Below are positions 17,230-27,285 of a stretch of DNA of 64,000 nucleotides, one piece after another. The position numbers and the translations under genes are program-made. The notes beneath the pieces were generated by a model, which saw only the letters and a list, made by a program, of their open reading frames with translations, ran no database searches and was not told where the DNA came from. The stretch comes from Bacteroidota bacterium. Lineage in GTDB: Bacteria > Bacteroidota > Bacteroidia > Bacteroidales > Lentimicrobiaceae. The number at the start of each line of letters is the position of its first letter. Within the stretch, counting starts at the first letter, position 1. The DNA lies in NCBI GenBank assembly GCA_009773455.1, contig WSXU01000005.1:62001-126000 (forward strand), in the 5' to 3' direction.

Positions 17230-20184
17230 ATGGAAAAAAAATATTGGAAGAGCACGGAAGAACTGAACAACCAGGTCGTACCAGACTACAATGAAAATCT
17301 GATCCCGGAAGGTAAGAATCTGCTTGACCTGATTGATGAAGAGATCGCACAGAAACCATCTTCGAGGCGTAATTTCCTGAAATTCTGCGGATTCAGTTTT
17401 GCAACAGCAGCCATAGCCAGCAGTTGTGAAAATCCCGTAAAAAAGGCCATCCCCTACCTCAACAAACCGGAAGATGTAACACCGGGAATGGCCAGCCATT
17501 ACGCCACCTCCTATTTTGATGGTTCGGAATACAACAGCATTCTGGTAAAGGTTAGGGATGGCCGACCAATTAAAATTGAAGGCAACACCCTTTCTGACGT
17601 CACAAAAGGTGGCACCACCGCAAGGGTTCAGGCATCGGTACTCAGCCTTTATGACGGACTTTCACGCCATAAGAGCCCGATGAAAAAAGGTGCCGACACC
17701 AACTGGGCTTCAGCGGATGCGGAAATTTCCGCTTCTCTCCGCACCATCAGTGCAGCCGGCGGCACGATCGTCCTGCTGACATCCAACATCATCAGCCCTG
17801 CCACTAAAAAACTGATCGAAGAGTTTAAGGCCGCATTCCCCGGCGTGAGACAGGTAGTTTACGATCCTGTTTCCGCTTCAGGTATTCTTATGGCTAACCG
17901 CGATTGCTACGGGCAGGCAGTGATTCCAGATTACCTTTTCGACAAGGCAGAGGTTATTGCCTCCTTCTCGGCCGATTTCCTGGGAACATGGCTCTCCCCG
18001 GTTGAATACACTGCACGATATGCGCAAAGCAGAAACCTCACCAATGGTGAAAAGAAACTATCCTATCACATCCAATTTGAAACAGGACTGACCATTACCG
18101 GAAGCAAAGCAGATAAGAGGGTTCCGGTGAAACCTTCAGAAGAAGCGGGCCTCCTGTTACAACTTTACAATGAGATTGCTGCAAAAGCCGGTCAGGCAAC
18201 CGCACCTGCCGGAGCTACACACGAAGCCATTACAGCCCTTGCCGGCCGTTTGTGGGAAAGCAAAGGTAAATCACTGGTGGTATCCGGAAGCAATGATCCG
18301 AATCAGCAGATTATGGTGAATGCCATCAACCAGCTGCTCGAAAACAATGGTGCCACCATTGGATTCGAAACACCACTGCTGACCAGGCAGGCCATTGACA
18401 ATGAAATGGAAGAACTTGTGGGCCAGATGAATGCAGGAAGCATCGGCGAACTGATACTCTGGAATGTTAATCCTGTTTACGACTATTATAAGCCCGAAGC
18501 ATTTATTTCGGGAATCGGTAAGGTGAAACTGACGGTTTCGTTTAATCCGGTGATGGATGAAACCCAGGAATACGTTGATTATATTCTGCCATCGCACCAT
18601 TTTCTGGAATCATGGGATGATGCTGAACCCAAACGCGGATTTTTCAGCCTTTCACAACCCACCATCAGACCTCTGTTCAGCACCCGCCAGCCCCAGGAAT
18701 CCCTGATGAAATGGATGGGCAAAGAAGGCGATTATTATTCCTACCTGAAGAATTTCTGGATGACCGATATTCTGAAAGCCGGTGAAACAGAATGGAAGAC
18801 TACCCTTCAGGGTGGCGTTTTTCAAAAAGAAACTCCGGCTGCAACTGCAGTTACATTGAATACTGCAATCGTTGCACCTGCTGCCCAGGCCCTTTCAGCT
18901 TCAAAAAAGAGCGACAGCATTGAAATCTCGCTTTACCAGAATCTTTCGATGGGGAACGGGATGCATACCAACAATCCATGGTTGATGGAACTTCCCGACC
19001 CGGTATCAAAAATCTGCTGGGACAACTTTGCATCTTTATCTCAGGAAACAGCCAAAGCACTCGGTGTGACTGCCGGCAATGTACTAAATATCAACGGCCT
19101 CGAAGTTCCGGTATTTCTGCAACCGGGTCAGGCCGGAGGAACCATCTCAATCGCCCTGGGATATGGACACACCCGTTTCGGAAAAGTAGCCGATGGTGTT
19201 GGTGTGAATGTATATCCGCTTGCAACATACGAAAACGGAACCCTGAGACTTTATAATGCTGCTGCCAAAGTCGAAATGACTGATCGTGAATACCAGCTTG
19301 CTACAACGCAGATGCACGGTAGCATGGAAGGCCGCCCGATTGTTCGCGAAACGGTGCTGGGCAGTTATCTTGAAAGCCCCGACGCAGGAAACGAACTTCA
19401 TGCCGAATTTGAGAAAAAACATGTAACCCTGTATAAGGAGACCGAATACAAAGGTCATCACTGGGCTATGGCCATCGACCTGAACGCCTGCACCGGCTGT
19501 AGTGCCTGTGTAATCGCCTGCCAGGCCGAGAATAACATTCCGGTAGTTGGTAAGGAAGAGGTGATGAAGACCAGGATTATGCACTGGATCCGGATCGACC
19601 GTTATTATGCCGGCGATGAAAAGAATCCGGAAGTGGTGTTCCAGCCATTGATGTGCCAGCATTGTGACAATGCCCCCTGTGAAAATGTTTGCCCGGTTTC
19701 GGCAACCAACCACAGCAGCGAAGGTCTGAACCAGATGGCTTATAACCGCTGCATCGGAACAAAATACTGCATCAACAACTGTCCGTACAAGGTTCGTCGT
19801 TTCAACTGGTTCAGGTATGCTACCAACCAGAAGTTCGACTATAACATGAACGATGATCTCAGCCGCATGGTTCTCAATCCGGATGTAACCGTCCGTGAAA
19901 GAGGAGTCGTTGAGAAATGTTCCTTGTGTGTGCAGCGCATCCAGGAGAAGAAACTGCTTGCCAAAACAGAAAACAGACCTTTACAGGATGGGGAGATTCT
20001 TCCCGCCTGCGCCCAGGGATGCCCGTCGAAAGCGATTGTTTTCGGCGATCTGAACGATCCGCAAAGCAGGGTTTCGCAATTGTTTAAAGACCCGCGTAAC
20101 TATCACCTTCTTGAGGAACTTCATACCCTTCCTAAAGTAGGCTACCTTACACTGGTCAGGAACAGTGATGAAAATAAAGCCTGA
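17230..20184 (+). CDS. actB: alternative complex III subunit B (molybdopterin-oxidoreductase-like plus Fe-S domains)
   Basis: A 984-residue fusion. Residues 44-66 hold a twin-arginine-type signal (SSRRNFLKFCGF). Residues 70-680 or so are a molybdopterin oxidoreductase-like domain, which in ActB has no cofactor. From residue 740 follows a ferredoxin-type domain with four cluster-binding groups: CTGCSACVIAC (Cys754 onward), CQHCDNAPCENVC (about 807-819), CIGTKYCINNC (about 842-852), and CSLC with CAQGCP (about 897-931). It is the peripheral Fe-S subunit of ACIII and should pass electrons between the quinol site in ActC and the hemes. Starts near ATG 17230, after the repeat. Confidence 0.96.
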   Translation: MEKKYWKSTEELNNQVVPDYNENLIPEGKNLLDLIDEEIAQKPSSRRNFLKFCGFSFATAAIASSCENPVKKAIPYLNKPEDVTPGMASHYATSYFDGSEYNSILVKVRDGRPIKIEGNTLSDVTKGGTTARVQASVLSLYDGLSRHKSPMKKGADTNWASADAEISASLRTISAAGGTIVLLTSNIISPATKKLIEEFKAAFPGVRQVVYDPVSASGILMANRDCYGQAVIPDYLFDKAEVIASFSADFLGTWLSPVEYTARYAQSRNLTNGEKKLSYHIQFETGLTITGSKADKRVPVKPSEEAGLLLQLYNEIAAKAGQATAPAGATHEAITALAGRLWESKGKSLVVSGSNDPNQQIMVNAINQLLENNGATIGFETPLLTRQAIDNEMEELVGQMNAGSIGELILWNVNPVYDYYKPEAFISGIGKVKLTVSFNPVMDETQEYVDYILPSHHFLESWDDAEPKRGFFSLSQPTIRPLFSTRQPQESLMKWMGKEGDYYSYLKNFWMTDILKAGETEWKTTLQGGVFQKETPAATAVTLNTAIVAPAAQALSASKKSDSIEISLYQNLSMGNGMHTNNPWLMELPDPVSKICWDNFASLSQETAKALGVTAGNVLNINGLEVPVFLQPGQAGGTISIALGYGHTRFGKVADGVGVNVYPLATYENGTLRLYNAAAKVEMTDREYQLATTQMHGSMEGRPIVRETVLGSYLESPDAGNELHAEFEKKHVTLYKETEYKGHHWAMAIDLNACTGCSACVIACQAENNIPVVGKEEVMKTRIMHWIRIDRYYAGDEKNPEVVFQPLMCQHCDNAPCENVCPVSATNHSSEGLNQMAYNRCIGTKYCINNCPYKVRRFNWFRYATNQKFDYNMNDDLSRMVLNPDVTVRERGVVEKCSLCVQRIQEKKLLAKTENRPLQDGEILPACAQGCPSKAIVFGDLNDPQSRVSQLFKDPRNYHLLEELHTLPKVGYLTLVRNSDENKA

Positions 20185-20227
20185 ACTTGAGAAACAGATT
20201 GTTAGTAACAGATAAAAGCTTGACTTT

Positions 20228-21613
20228 ATGTACAAAACTGATGTAAGAGGGCCGCTGATTCTGGGTGATAAAAATTACCGGCAGATCAGTGACGATGTCA
20301 TAGCCCCGATTAACCAACCCATACCCGGCTGGTGGAAAGTTGCTTTTTTCATCGCACTGCTGATGGCTATTTTCGGAGTGCTGGCACTTTACCAGACTGT
20401 TGCCGTGGGACTGGGAACCTGGGGAGTAAACAATTCCGTTGGCTGGGGATGGGAAATCATAAACTTTGTGTGGTGGATTGGTATCGGACATGCAGGAACC
20501 GCATTTTCGATATTCCTGCTGATACTCAGGCAGAAATGGAGAACATCCATCAACCGTGCCGCAGAAGCGATGACCGTTGTAGCCGTTATGTGTGCTGCCA
20601 TCTTCCCTGCCATTCACATGGGTCGTGTATGGCTCGCCTTCTTCATTTTTCCTTATCCGAACACCCGCGGATCACTCTGGGTTAATTTTAACTCTCCGCT
20701 TTTCTGGGACTTTATTGCCATCAGCGCCTACCTGCTGATTTCGGCATCGTTCTGGTATTTCGGTATGGTTCCTGATTTCGCAACCATCCGCGATAAAGCC
20801 ACGTCGAAGATCAAGAAAGCGGTTTATGGCTTCTTTGCTTTCGGTTGGACAGGTTCTTCGAGGGAATGGCTGCGCTACGAAGCGTTGAGTTATGTATTGG
20901 GTGGTATTGCAGCCGTGCTGGTTGTTTCAGTGCACTCTATCGTATCAACCGACTTTGCAGTCTCGGTTATCCCGGGCTGGCACACCACGGTATTTCCTCC
21001 ATATTTTGTGGTTGGGGCTATTTTCTCAGGCTTTGCCATGGTAATGACCCTGATGATCATTATACGCAAGATGTACAAATTCCAGGAATATGTGACGGAT
21101 TCCCATCTGAATGCCATAGCTAAAATCCTTGTGTTCGTCTCCCTGATCATGGGTACGGCCTATGCCACCGAAGTCTTTATCGGCTGGTATTCTGGAAGTG
21201 AATACGAAATGTTTACTTTCTTTAAAAACAGGGTAACGGGTGATTATGCATTTCAGTTCTGGGCAATGGTTATCTGCAATGCTTTCATTCCCCAGCTCTT
21301 TTGGTTTAAGAAAGTAAGACAAAATCTTACCATTGCCTTTATCATATCGATCTTTATAAATATTGGTATGTGGTATGAACGTTTCAACATTCTGATTACA
21401 TCACTTTCGAAAGATTACCTGCCTTCAAGCTGGACCACCTACTCCCCTACCTGGGTTGAAATCGGAATCTACATCGGAACCCTGGGACTCTTTACCATGG
21501 GTGTATTGCTGTTCTTCAAGTACATCCCGATGATTGCCATCAGTGAGGTCAAGAGTGTACTGAAGGTGACCAGTGTGAATACAAACGACCAAAAACACAT
21601 GAGCCATGAATAA
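20228..21613 (+). CDS. actC: alternative complex III subunit C (NrfD/PsrC-like)
   Basis: A 461-residue protein with about ten hydrophobic helices, of the NrfD/PsrC family. It includes the conserved stretch WWIGIGHAGTAFSIFLLILRQKWR and, in TM segments, HSIVSTDFAVSVIPGWHTT and GTAYATEVFIGWYSGSEYE. In ACIII the NrfD-like subunits ActC and ActF hold the menaquinol oxidation site and possible proton paths. It overlaps actD by 8 bp. Confidence 0.95.
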   Translation: MYKTDVRGPLILGDKNYRQISDDVIAPINQPIPGWWKVAFFIALLMAIFGVLALYQTVAVGLGTWGVNNSVGWGWEIINFVWWIGIGHAGTAFSIFLLILRQKWRTSINRAAEAMTVVAVMCAAIFPAIHMGRVWLAFFIFPYPNTRGSLWVNFNSPLFWDFIAISAYLLISASFWYFGMVPDFATIRDKATSKIKKAVYGFFAFGWTGSSREWLRYEALSYVLGGIAAVLVVSVHSIVSTDFAVSVIPGWHTTVFPPYFVVGAIFSGFAMVMTLMIIIRKMYKFQEYVTDSHLNAIAKILVFVSLIMGTAYATEVFIGWYSGSEYEMFTFFKNRVTGDYAFQFWAMVICNAFIPQLFWFKKVRQNLTIAFIISIFINIGMWYERFNILITSLSKDYLPSSWTTYSPTWVEIGIYIGTLGLFTMGVLLFFKYIPMIAISEVKSVLKVTSVNTNDQKHMSHE

Positions 21614-22133
21614 AACCAGTATCATAGGTGTATTTGATGAAGAAAATGCCCTGATGGCTGCTGTTGATCAGGTGAAGAAAGAGGGCATCGAGATCAATGA
21701 GATCTACACCCCTTACCCGATGCATGAGGTGTTGGAAGCGATGGGCAAAAAGACGAGGTTTACGTTTGCAGCTTTCCTTTACGGGTTTGCTGGCGCTTCG
21801 GGTGTGCTCGCCTTTTTATATTACACATCTGTAATCGACTGGCCGATCAACTACGGTGGAAAACCAACCAACGCCTTCCCATCTTTCATTGTGGTGACCA
21901 TTGTATTAACCATACTTACGGTTACCCTGGCCAGCCTTTTTACCTTTTCGGCAAGGGCAGCAATTTATCCTGGCAAGTCATTTATACTGCCCGATAAAAG
22001 GTCGACCGACGATAAATTTGTGATTGTATTTGATAAATCACTATTGAAAGGTGGTGCAGAAAAACTGAACGCATTGCTTTTGGAAAAAGGAGCAGTCGAA
22101 GTGTATGAAAAAGAGTTACATCCTCAAAATTAA
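21606..22133 (+). CDS. actD: alternative complex III subunit D (DUF3341)
   Basis: A 175-residue protein with the DUF3341 layout. A cytoplasmic N-terminus (IIGVFDEENALMAAVDQVKKEGIEINEIYTPYP, quoted here over two motifs) is followed by two membrane helices (about 53-75 and 95-115) and a C-terminal part ending in a short basic tail. ActD is a membrane-bound structural subunit of ACIII. Start ATG 21606 lies within the end of actC, so translation is probably coupled. Confidence 0.92.
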   Translation: MNKTSIIGVFDEENALMAAVDQVKKEGIEINEIYTPYPMHEVLEAMGKKTRFTFAAFLYGFAGASGVLAFLYYTSVIDWPINYGGKPTNAFPSFIVVTIVLTILTVTLASLFTFSARAAIYPGKSFILPDKRSTDDKFVIVFDKSLLKGGAEKLNALLLEKGAVEVYEKELHPQN

Positions 22134-22140
22134 GCGGCAC

Positions 22141-22719
22141 ATGATAATCAAGAAATCAATAACAGCCCTCACAGCAGCACTGGGAATTCTGCTCCTTGGC
22201 TCCTCGTGCGACCGCACCCGAAACGATAAAGGGTATGAGTATTTTCCGGATATGGTCCATTCATTAACTTATGAAACCTATGCTATAAACCCGGCTATGG
22301 GTGACAGCAGTGCAATGCGCCTTCCTGCAGAAAATACCATTTCACGTGAAATGATACCCTATGCCTACCCGGCGACCATCGAAGGCAGAACACTGGCAGC
22401 AGCCGAACTGGTGAACCCCCTGGAAGCAACACCCGAAAACCTGGCAAGAGGAAAGGAAATGTTTACCGTTTTCTGCCAGGGGTGTCATGGTGAACTTGGC
22501 AATGGTGATGGACACCTTTACACGAGCGGCAGATTCTCCATCAAACCGGCTTCTCTGCTTTCCGAGAAGATGCTTGCTGCGCCTGAAGGTGATATTTACC
22601 ATGTTATCAGTGTCGGATTCAATGTCATGGGTGCACACGGACACATGATCCGTCCGGCCGACCGCTGGAAAGTTGCCATGTATGTTAAGAAAGAACTGCA
22701 AAATAAAACCGTAAAATAA
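22141..22719 (+). CDS. actE: alternative complex III subunit E, monoheme cytochrome c lipoprotein
   Basis: About 192 residues from ATG 22141, which follows the actD stop by 7 bp; an upstream in-frame ATG at 22105 would overlap actD and push back the lipoprotein signal. The N-terminus has a lipobox (LLLGSSC, Cys23). The single heme site CQGCH lies at residues 112-116, in a domain with NGDGHLYTSG and the axial-type Met in GFNVMGAHGHM. ActE is the mobile or terminal heme domain of ACIII. Confidence 0.94.
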   Translation: MIIKKSITALTAALGILLLGSSCDRTRNDKGYEYFPDMVHSLTYETYAINPAMGDSSAMRLPAENTISREMIPYAYPATIEGRTLAAAELVNPLEATPENLARGKEMFTVFCQGCHGELGNGDGHLYTSGRFSIKPASLLSEKMLAAPEGDIYHVISVGFNVMGAHGHMIRPADRWKVAMYVKKELQNKTVK

Positions 22720-22729
22720 AGGAGCGGCA

Positions 22730-23893
22730 ATGGACACAAGAATTACATTTTCGAAACGCTTTCAATATGCAGCTATAGCCCTGATTATTCTGGGAGGTGC
22801 AGCTCTGGCTTACGGTTTTATTACTCAACCCGATCGGGCATGGGCTAACCTGCTGCTTAACAATTACTATTTTCTTTCATTGGCCATTGGCGCCAGTTTT
22901 TTCCTTGCGCTCCAGCACATTTCCCAATCGGGCTGGTCATCCATGTTCAAAAGGGTTCCGGAAGCAATGATGGCCTTTGTGCCCTATGCTGGTGTTATCA
23001 TGCTGCTGCTCTATTTCGGCATGCATTCGATTTATCACTGGAGTCATGAGGAAGCCCTGGCCAGCGACGCCATCATCCAGCACAAAGCACCTTATCTGAA
23101 CATTCCATTCTTTTTCATCAGGATGATCCTGTTTTTCATGGCATGGATAGTGATGACCCGGTTGCTCCGGAAGGCTTCGCTGAATGAAGACAAAACAGGT
23201 GGGATGATCAACTTTGAAAGAAGTGAACTGTTATCGAAAATTCACATTTTTCTTCTGGCAATTACCTTCTCTTTTGCCACCTTCGACTGGATTATGTCGA
23301 TCGATGTTCACTGGTTCAGCACCATCTTCTCACTCCGTAACTTTGTCGCCGCTTTCTATCACGGCACGGCAGTTATAGCCCTGATCGTTATCCTTCTTCA
23401 CCAGAAAGGATATTTCCCGGCCCTTAACAAGAGTCACCTCCTTGATTTCTCAAGGTATATTTTTATGCTCAGCATAGTCTGGGGTTACTTTACCTTCTCA
23501 CAGTTTATGCTTATATGGTATGCCAATATCCCTGAAGAAACCTCTTATTTTGCCGAACGGTGGCACAGTGGATTCAAAGTTATTTTCTATGTTAACTTTT
23601 TTATCAACTGGTTCCTGCCGTTTACCCTGATGCTTTCGCAGGTCACGAATAAAAACATTCATGTTGTGAAAGCACTGGCCATTGTTTTGCTAGCCGGACA
23701 GTACATCGATCTTTACGAACAAATTTTCCCGACCATCCTGCATGCCCCTGTGTTTGGTCTGATCGAAATAGGAACGTTTGCCGGATTTACGGGATTGTTC
23801 GTGTTTGTTTTTGGCAAAGCCCTGGCAAGTGCTGATCTGATTCCAAAAAATCATCCGTACCTGCAGGAAAGCTTACATCATCATCTGCATTGA
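22730..23893 (+). CDS. actF: alternative complex III subunit F (second quinone-type membrane subunit)
   Basis: A 387-residue protein with about ten membrane helices, related to ActC. Typical segments include SFFLALQHISQSGWSSMFKR, HSIYHWSHEEAL and TFATFDWIMSIDVHWFSTIF (written without its first residues). It starts 10 bp after actE, preceded by GGAGCGG. A His-rich C-terminus (LQESLHHHLH) is present. In ACIII, ActF lies next to ActC in the membrane. Confidence 0.94.
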   Translation: MDTRITFSKRFQYAAIALIILGGAALAYGFITQPDRAWANLLLNNYYFLSLAIGASFFLALQHISQSGWSSMFKRVPEAMMAFVPYAGVIMLLLYFGMHSIYHWSHEEALASDAIIQHKAPYLNIPFFFIRMILFFMAWIVMTRLLRKASLNEDKTGGMINFERSELLSKIHIFLLAITFSFATFDWIMSIDVHWFSTIFSLRNFVAAFYHGTAVIALIVILLHQKGYFPALNKSHLLDFSRYIFMLSIVWGYFTFSQFMLIWYANIPEETSYFAERWHSGFKVIFYVNFFINWFLPFTLMLSQVTNKNIHVVKALAIVLLAGQYIDLYEQIFPTILHAPVFGLIEIGTFAGFTGLFVFVFGKALASADLIPKNHPYLQESLHHHLH

Positions 23894-23931
23894 TTTCAAT
23901 ACCAAACCACAAAATCAATAAATCAACCACC

Positions 23932-24732
23932 ATGAAAATCAGTATAGCGGTTCTGGTACTATCATCAGTCGTCTCCATGAATCTCACGGGGCAGGTACCT
24001 GCTACCAAAGATATCAGTACGCCGCAAACTGAAATAGGTATTGATGAGCATCTGGATGAATATCTGCCCGATGATCTGACATTTATCGGTACCGACAATA
24101 AGCCCTATAACCTGAAGCAGCTGATCAACAAACCTACGGTTCTGATGTTTGTTTACTACCGTTGTCCTGGGATCTGCAGTCCGCTGATGACCAATGTCGC
24201 TGATATCATCAGCAAGACAGATCTGGTTCTCGGGAAGGATTTTCAGGTGATTACAATCAGCTTTGACAAGCGCGAAGGCACTGACCTGGCGGTGAAAAAG
24301 CGAGTCAACTATCTCAACCTGATAAAAAAACAGGTTGATGAAACCGGCTGGAATTTTTATACCGGTGACAGCCTGAACATTACAAGGGCAACCAATGCGG
24401 TTGGTTTCAGATTCAAGAAAACAGGAAACGACTTTCTCCATTCCGCAACCCTGATGATGATCAGCCCGGACGGAAAGATTACCCGTTACCTGCAGGGAAC
24501 CTATTTCCTGCCTTTTGAGTTTAAAATGGCAGTGATAGAAGCCTCCGAAGGGAAAAGTGGGCCCACCATTTTCAGGATACTTCAGTTTTGTTATTCATAC
24601 GATCCTGCAGGACAGCAATATGTGCTGAACATAACAAAAATGGCGGGGACAATAATTCTTGGATTCGGAGCAATCATATTCCTTTTCCTTGTGTTTAAAC
24701 CACGTAAAAAGATAATATCAAACAAAGAATAA
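23932..24732 (+). CDS. SCO1/SenC/PrrC-family copper chaperone
   Basis: About 266 residues with a signal peptide (MKISIAVLVLSSVVSMNLTGQ), a thioredoxin-like domain and a C-terminal membrane anchor (ILGFGAIIFLFLVF). The copper site is CPGIC (Cys78, Cys82) with the distant His170 in DFLHSATLMM, the three ligands needed by Sco proteins. It should deliver copper to, or reduce, the CuA site of the oxidase encoded just downstream. The frame also opens at 23890, overlapping actF by 4 bp, but the signal peptide favours 23932. Four bp separate it from coxI. Confidence 0.93.
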   Translation: MKISIAVLVLSSVVSMNLTGQVPATKDISTPQTEIGIDEHLDEYLPDDLTFIGTDNKPYNLKQLINKPTVLMFVYYRCPGICSPLMTNVADIISKTDLVLGKDFQVITISFDKREGTDLAVKKRVNYLNLIKKQVDETGWNFYTGDSLNITRATNAVGFRFKKTGNDFLHSATLMMISPDGKITRYLQGTYFLPFEFKMAVIEASEGKSGPTIFRILQFCYSYDPAGQQYVLNITKMAGTIILGFGAIIFLFLVFKPRKKIISNKE

Positions 24733-24736
24733 TCAA

Positions 24737-26347
24737 ATGACAGAACACACAGAACACAAGCACGAACCCAACTATCTGGAATACAGGGGTAAATATACCG
24801 GGCTTATGGGATGGCTGACTTCAACCGACCATAAGCGCATTGGGCTCATGTATTTTTACGCCATGATGACATTTTTCCTCTCTGGTGTGGTTATGGGCTT
24901 ACTGATGAAACTTGAACTGATTGCCCCCGGTGAACAGCTTATGGGTGCTCAGGCCTATAACGGGCTTTTCACCGTGCATGGACTTACAATGATTTTCCTG
25001 TTTGTTATTCCCGGGGTAGCGGCTGTTTTTGGTAACCTCTTTATGCCGATCATGATCGGTGCTAAGGATGTATCATTTCCGAGGCTCAATCTGTTCAGCT
25101 GGTACCTTTATATGATCGGAGCTGTAATCGTTCTCTCTTCGCAATTTATGGGCGACGGCCCTCCCGATACAGGCTGGACCTTTTATGCACCCTACAGTTT
25201 AAAAACGCAGACCAATGTAGTGGCTGCAGTAACCGGAGCCTTTATTCTCGGATTTTCATCGATACTTACCGGGCTTAACTTCATAGTAACCATGCACCGC
25301 CTCAGGGCGCCGGGTATGGGTTGGATGCGAATGCCCCTGTTTTGCTGGACACTTTATGGCACCGGCTGGATTCAGTTACTGGCTACCCCGGTTGTAGGTA
25401 TTACTTTCCTCATGGTGATCGCAGAGCGCATGCTTGGAATCGGATTCTTTGATCCGGCCATTGGTGGCGATCCTATTCTCTACCAGCACCTCTTCTGGAT
25501 CTACTCCCACCCGGCTGTATACATCATGATATTACCTGCCATGGGTGCCATCACTGAAATAGTCATCACTTTTTCCCGTAAGACAGTCTTTGGTTACAGC
25601 GCCATGGTAATTTCCAGTATGGCCATTGCCTTTGTAGGTTATTTCGTATGGGGTCACCACATGTACACCTCAGGAATGAGTACCACAGCACGCTGGGTAT
25701 TCTCCTTTATTACCTTTCTGGTAGCAATTCCATCTGCAATCAAGGTTTTCAACTGGACTGCCACGCTTTACAAGGGGTCGATCAATATGCAGACACCTTT
25801 CTTCTGGGCCATGGGGTTCATCTTTGTTTTCATGATCGGTGGTTTTTCAGGCCTTGTGCTTGGCTCACTCGCGACAGACATTCATGTGCACGATACCGCT
25901 TTTGTGGTTGCTCATTTCCACTATATTGTGTTTGGCGGAACCGGGTTTGCCTTCTTCGCCGCTCTTCATTACTGGTATCCGAAAATATACGGTAAAATCT
26001 ATAATGGTAAAATTGCCAACCTGGGGCTGGTTATTTTCTTTATCGGATTCAACACCCTTTATTTCCCTATGTTTATACTCGGCATAATGGGGATGCCACG
26101 CCGTTACTACGATTATCTTGAGCAATTCCACTCTTTGAATATCGTCTCTACGATAGGGTCATGGGTGATGGCAACCGGTCTTATCATTGTGATCGTAAAC
26201 CTGTTGAGGGCACGTAAAGGCTCAGGCAAGGAAATAGACAACCCATGGGATGGAAGAACCCTTGAGTGGCAGATTTCTTCTCCTCCGATCCTTGAAAACT
26301 TTGAAGAAATTCCGGTCGTTGACCATGAACCATACGATTACAAATAA
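24737..26347 (+). CDS. ctaD: cytochrome c oxidase subunit I (A2-type heme-copper oxidase)
   Basis: A 536-residue 12-TM subunit I. Metal ligands are visible: His81 (low-spin heme), His258 and Tyr262 in YSHPAVY, His307-His308 (CuB), and His393/His395 in VAHFHY (heme a3 and low-spin heme). The glutamate that follows HP in A1-type enzymes is replaced by Ala, and the YSHPxV sequence marks the A2 subtype, in which a Tyr-Ser pair serves the D channel. It reduces O2 to water and pumps protons. It is followed after 11 bp by subunit III. Confidence 0.97.
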   Translation: MTEHTEHKHEPNYLEYRGKYTGLMGWLTSTDHKRIGLMYFYAMMTFFLSGVVMGLLMKLELIAPGEQLMGAQAYNGLFTVHGLTMIFLFVIPGVAAVFGNLFMPIMIGAKDVSFPRLNLFSWYLYMIGAVIVLSSQFMGDGPPDTGWTFYAPYSLKTQTNVVAAVTGAFILGFSSILTGLNFIVTMHRLRAPGMGWMRMPLFCWTLYGTGWIQLLATPVVGITFLMVIAERMLGIGFFDPAIGGDPILYQHLFWIYSHPAVYIMILPAMGAITEIVITFSRKTVFGYSAMVISSMAIAFVGYFVWGHHMYTSGMSTTARWVFSFITFLVAIPSAIKVFNWTATLYKGSINMQTPFFWAMGFIFVFMIGGFSGLVLGSLATDIHVHDTAFVVAHFHYIVFGGTGFAFFAALHYWYPKIYGKIYNGKIANLGLVIFFIGFNTLYFPMFILGIMGMPRRYYDYLEQFHSLNIVSTIGSWVMATGLIIVIVNLLRARKGSGKEIDNPWDGRTLEWQISSPPILENFEEIPVVDHEPYDYK

Positions 26348-26358
26348 ACAACCTAAGC

Positions 26359-26979
26359 ATGGAAACAACTGCAACCCATCACGCAGATATGCACCGCGAC
26401 GACGATGCCTCGAAAATAGGCATGTGGCTGTTTATCTTCACTGAGATTCTGCTCTTCGGGGGACTCTTCATCGTATATTCTGTTTACCGGTTCAGGAATC
26501 CGGTAGCTTTTCATATCGCCCATCAGGAGCTCAGCATCACGATGGGTCTGATCAATACCATCATTCTTCTGATCAGCAGTGCCACTGTTGCCATCTCAAT
26601 TTCTGCCATACAAAAAAAAGACAGGAAGATGAGCATGATGATGCTGGGTATGACCTTGTTGTTTGCCCTTATATTCCTGGTTAACAAATACTTTGAATGG
26701 GGCGCAAAATTTGAGCATGGCATGTATCCAGGTTCAGACCTTATGACAATGCTAAGTCACGGCGATATGCTGTTTTTCAGCCTGTATTTCTTCATGACCG
26801 GGTTACATGCGGTACATATCATCGTTGGCATGGTACTGTTGTCTGTTTCCCTGTTTAAAGTAAGGAACGGAGCCATCCACAGCACCCGTTTTGTACTGCT
26901 CGAAAACAGTGGTCTTTACTGGCACCTGGTCGACCTGATCTGGATTTTCCTGTTCCCTTTGTTCTATCTCATCCATTAA
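26359..26979 (+). CDS. ctaE: cytochrome c oxidase subunit III
   Basis: A 206-residue protein with five membrane helices. Family motifs are KIGMWLFIFTEILLFGGLF near the start, NKYFEWGAKFEHG in the middle, and TGLHAVHIIVGM and YWHLVDLIWIFLFPLFYL near the end. This short form lacks the first two helices of the mitochondrial type, as in many bacteria. It stabilises proton uptake in subunit I. Confidence 0.95.
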   Translation: METTATHHADMHRDDDASKIGMWLFIFTEILLFGGLFIVYSVYRFRNPVAFHIAHQELSITMGLINTIILLISSATVAISISAIQKKDRKMSMMMLGMTLLFALIFLVNKYFEWGAKFEHGMYPGSDLMTMLSHGDMLFFSLYFFMTGLHAVHIIVGMVLLSVSLFKVRNGAIHSTRFVLLENSGLYWHLVDLIWIFLFPLFYLIH

Positions 26980-26991
26980 CCACCAGCCGTT

Positions 26992-27279
26992 ATGAGCAAA
27001 GATAATCACCACCACATCGTCGAATATAAGAACCACATCCTGGTTCTCTTTCTACTCATTGCGCTGACTGTTATTACAGTTGCCATTACCAGTGTTGAAC
27101 TCGGGCCTTACAATACAGCCGCTGCCATGGTCATTGCGTCCATCAAGGCAGCCATTGTGCTGATGTACTTTATGCACCTCAGATTCGACCAGAAAATATA
27201 CCGTTTCATGGCCACCATTGTAATACTCATCTTCTTCGCAGTGATAATTGTAACCTTTTTCGATTACTTATACAGATAA
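26992..27279 (+). CDS. ctaF: cytochrome c oxidase subunit IV
   Basis: A 95-residue protein with three membrane helices. It has a His-rich cytoplasmic start (DNHHHIVEYKNH) and the pattern IKAAIVLMYFMHLRFDQK of prokaryotic subunit IV. Thirteen bp after subunit III, six before subunit II. Confidence 0.92.
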   Translation: MSKDNHHHIVEYKNHILVLFLLIALTVITVAITSVELGPYNTAAAMVIASIKAAIVLMYFMHLRFDQKIYRFMATIVILIFFAVIIVTFFDYLYR

Positions 27280-27285
27280 AACGAT

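Noticed and set aside
17098-17499. Minus-strand ORFs over the actA-actB gap
   Set aside because: They run through the heptamer repeat and the start of actB; low-complexity translation without a recognisable start.
19147-19713. 188-codon minus-strand ORF
   Set aside because: It is fully antisense to the Fe-S region of actB.
22105-22140. Upstream ATG as start of actE
   Set aside because: It lies inside actD and would place 12 charged residues before the lipoprotein signal; ATG 22141 after the actD stop fits better.
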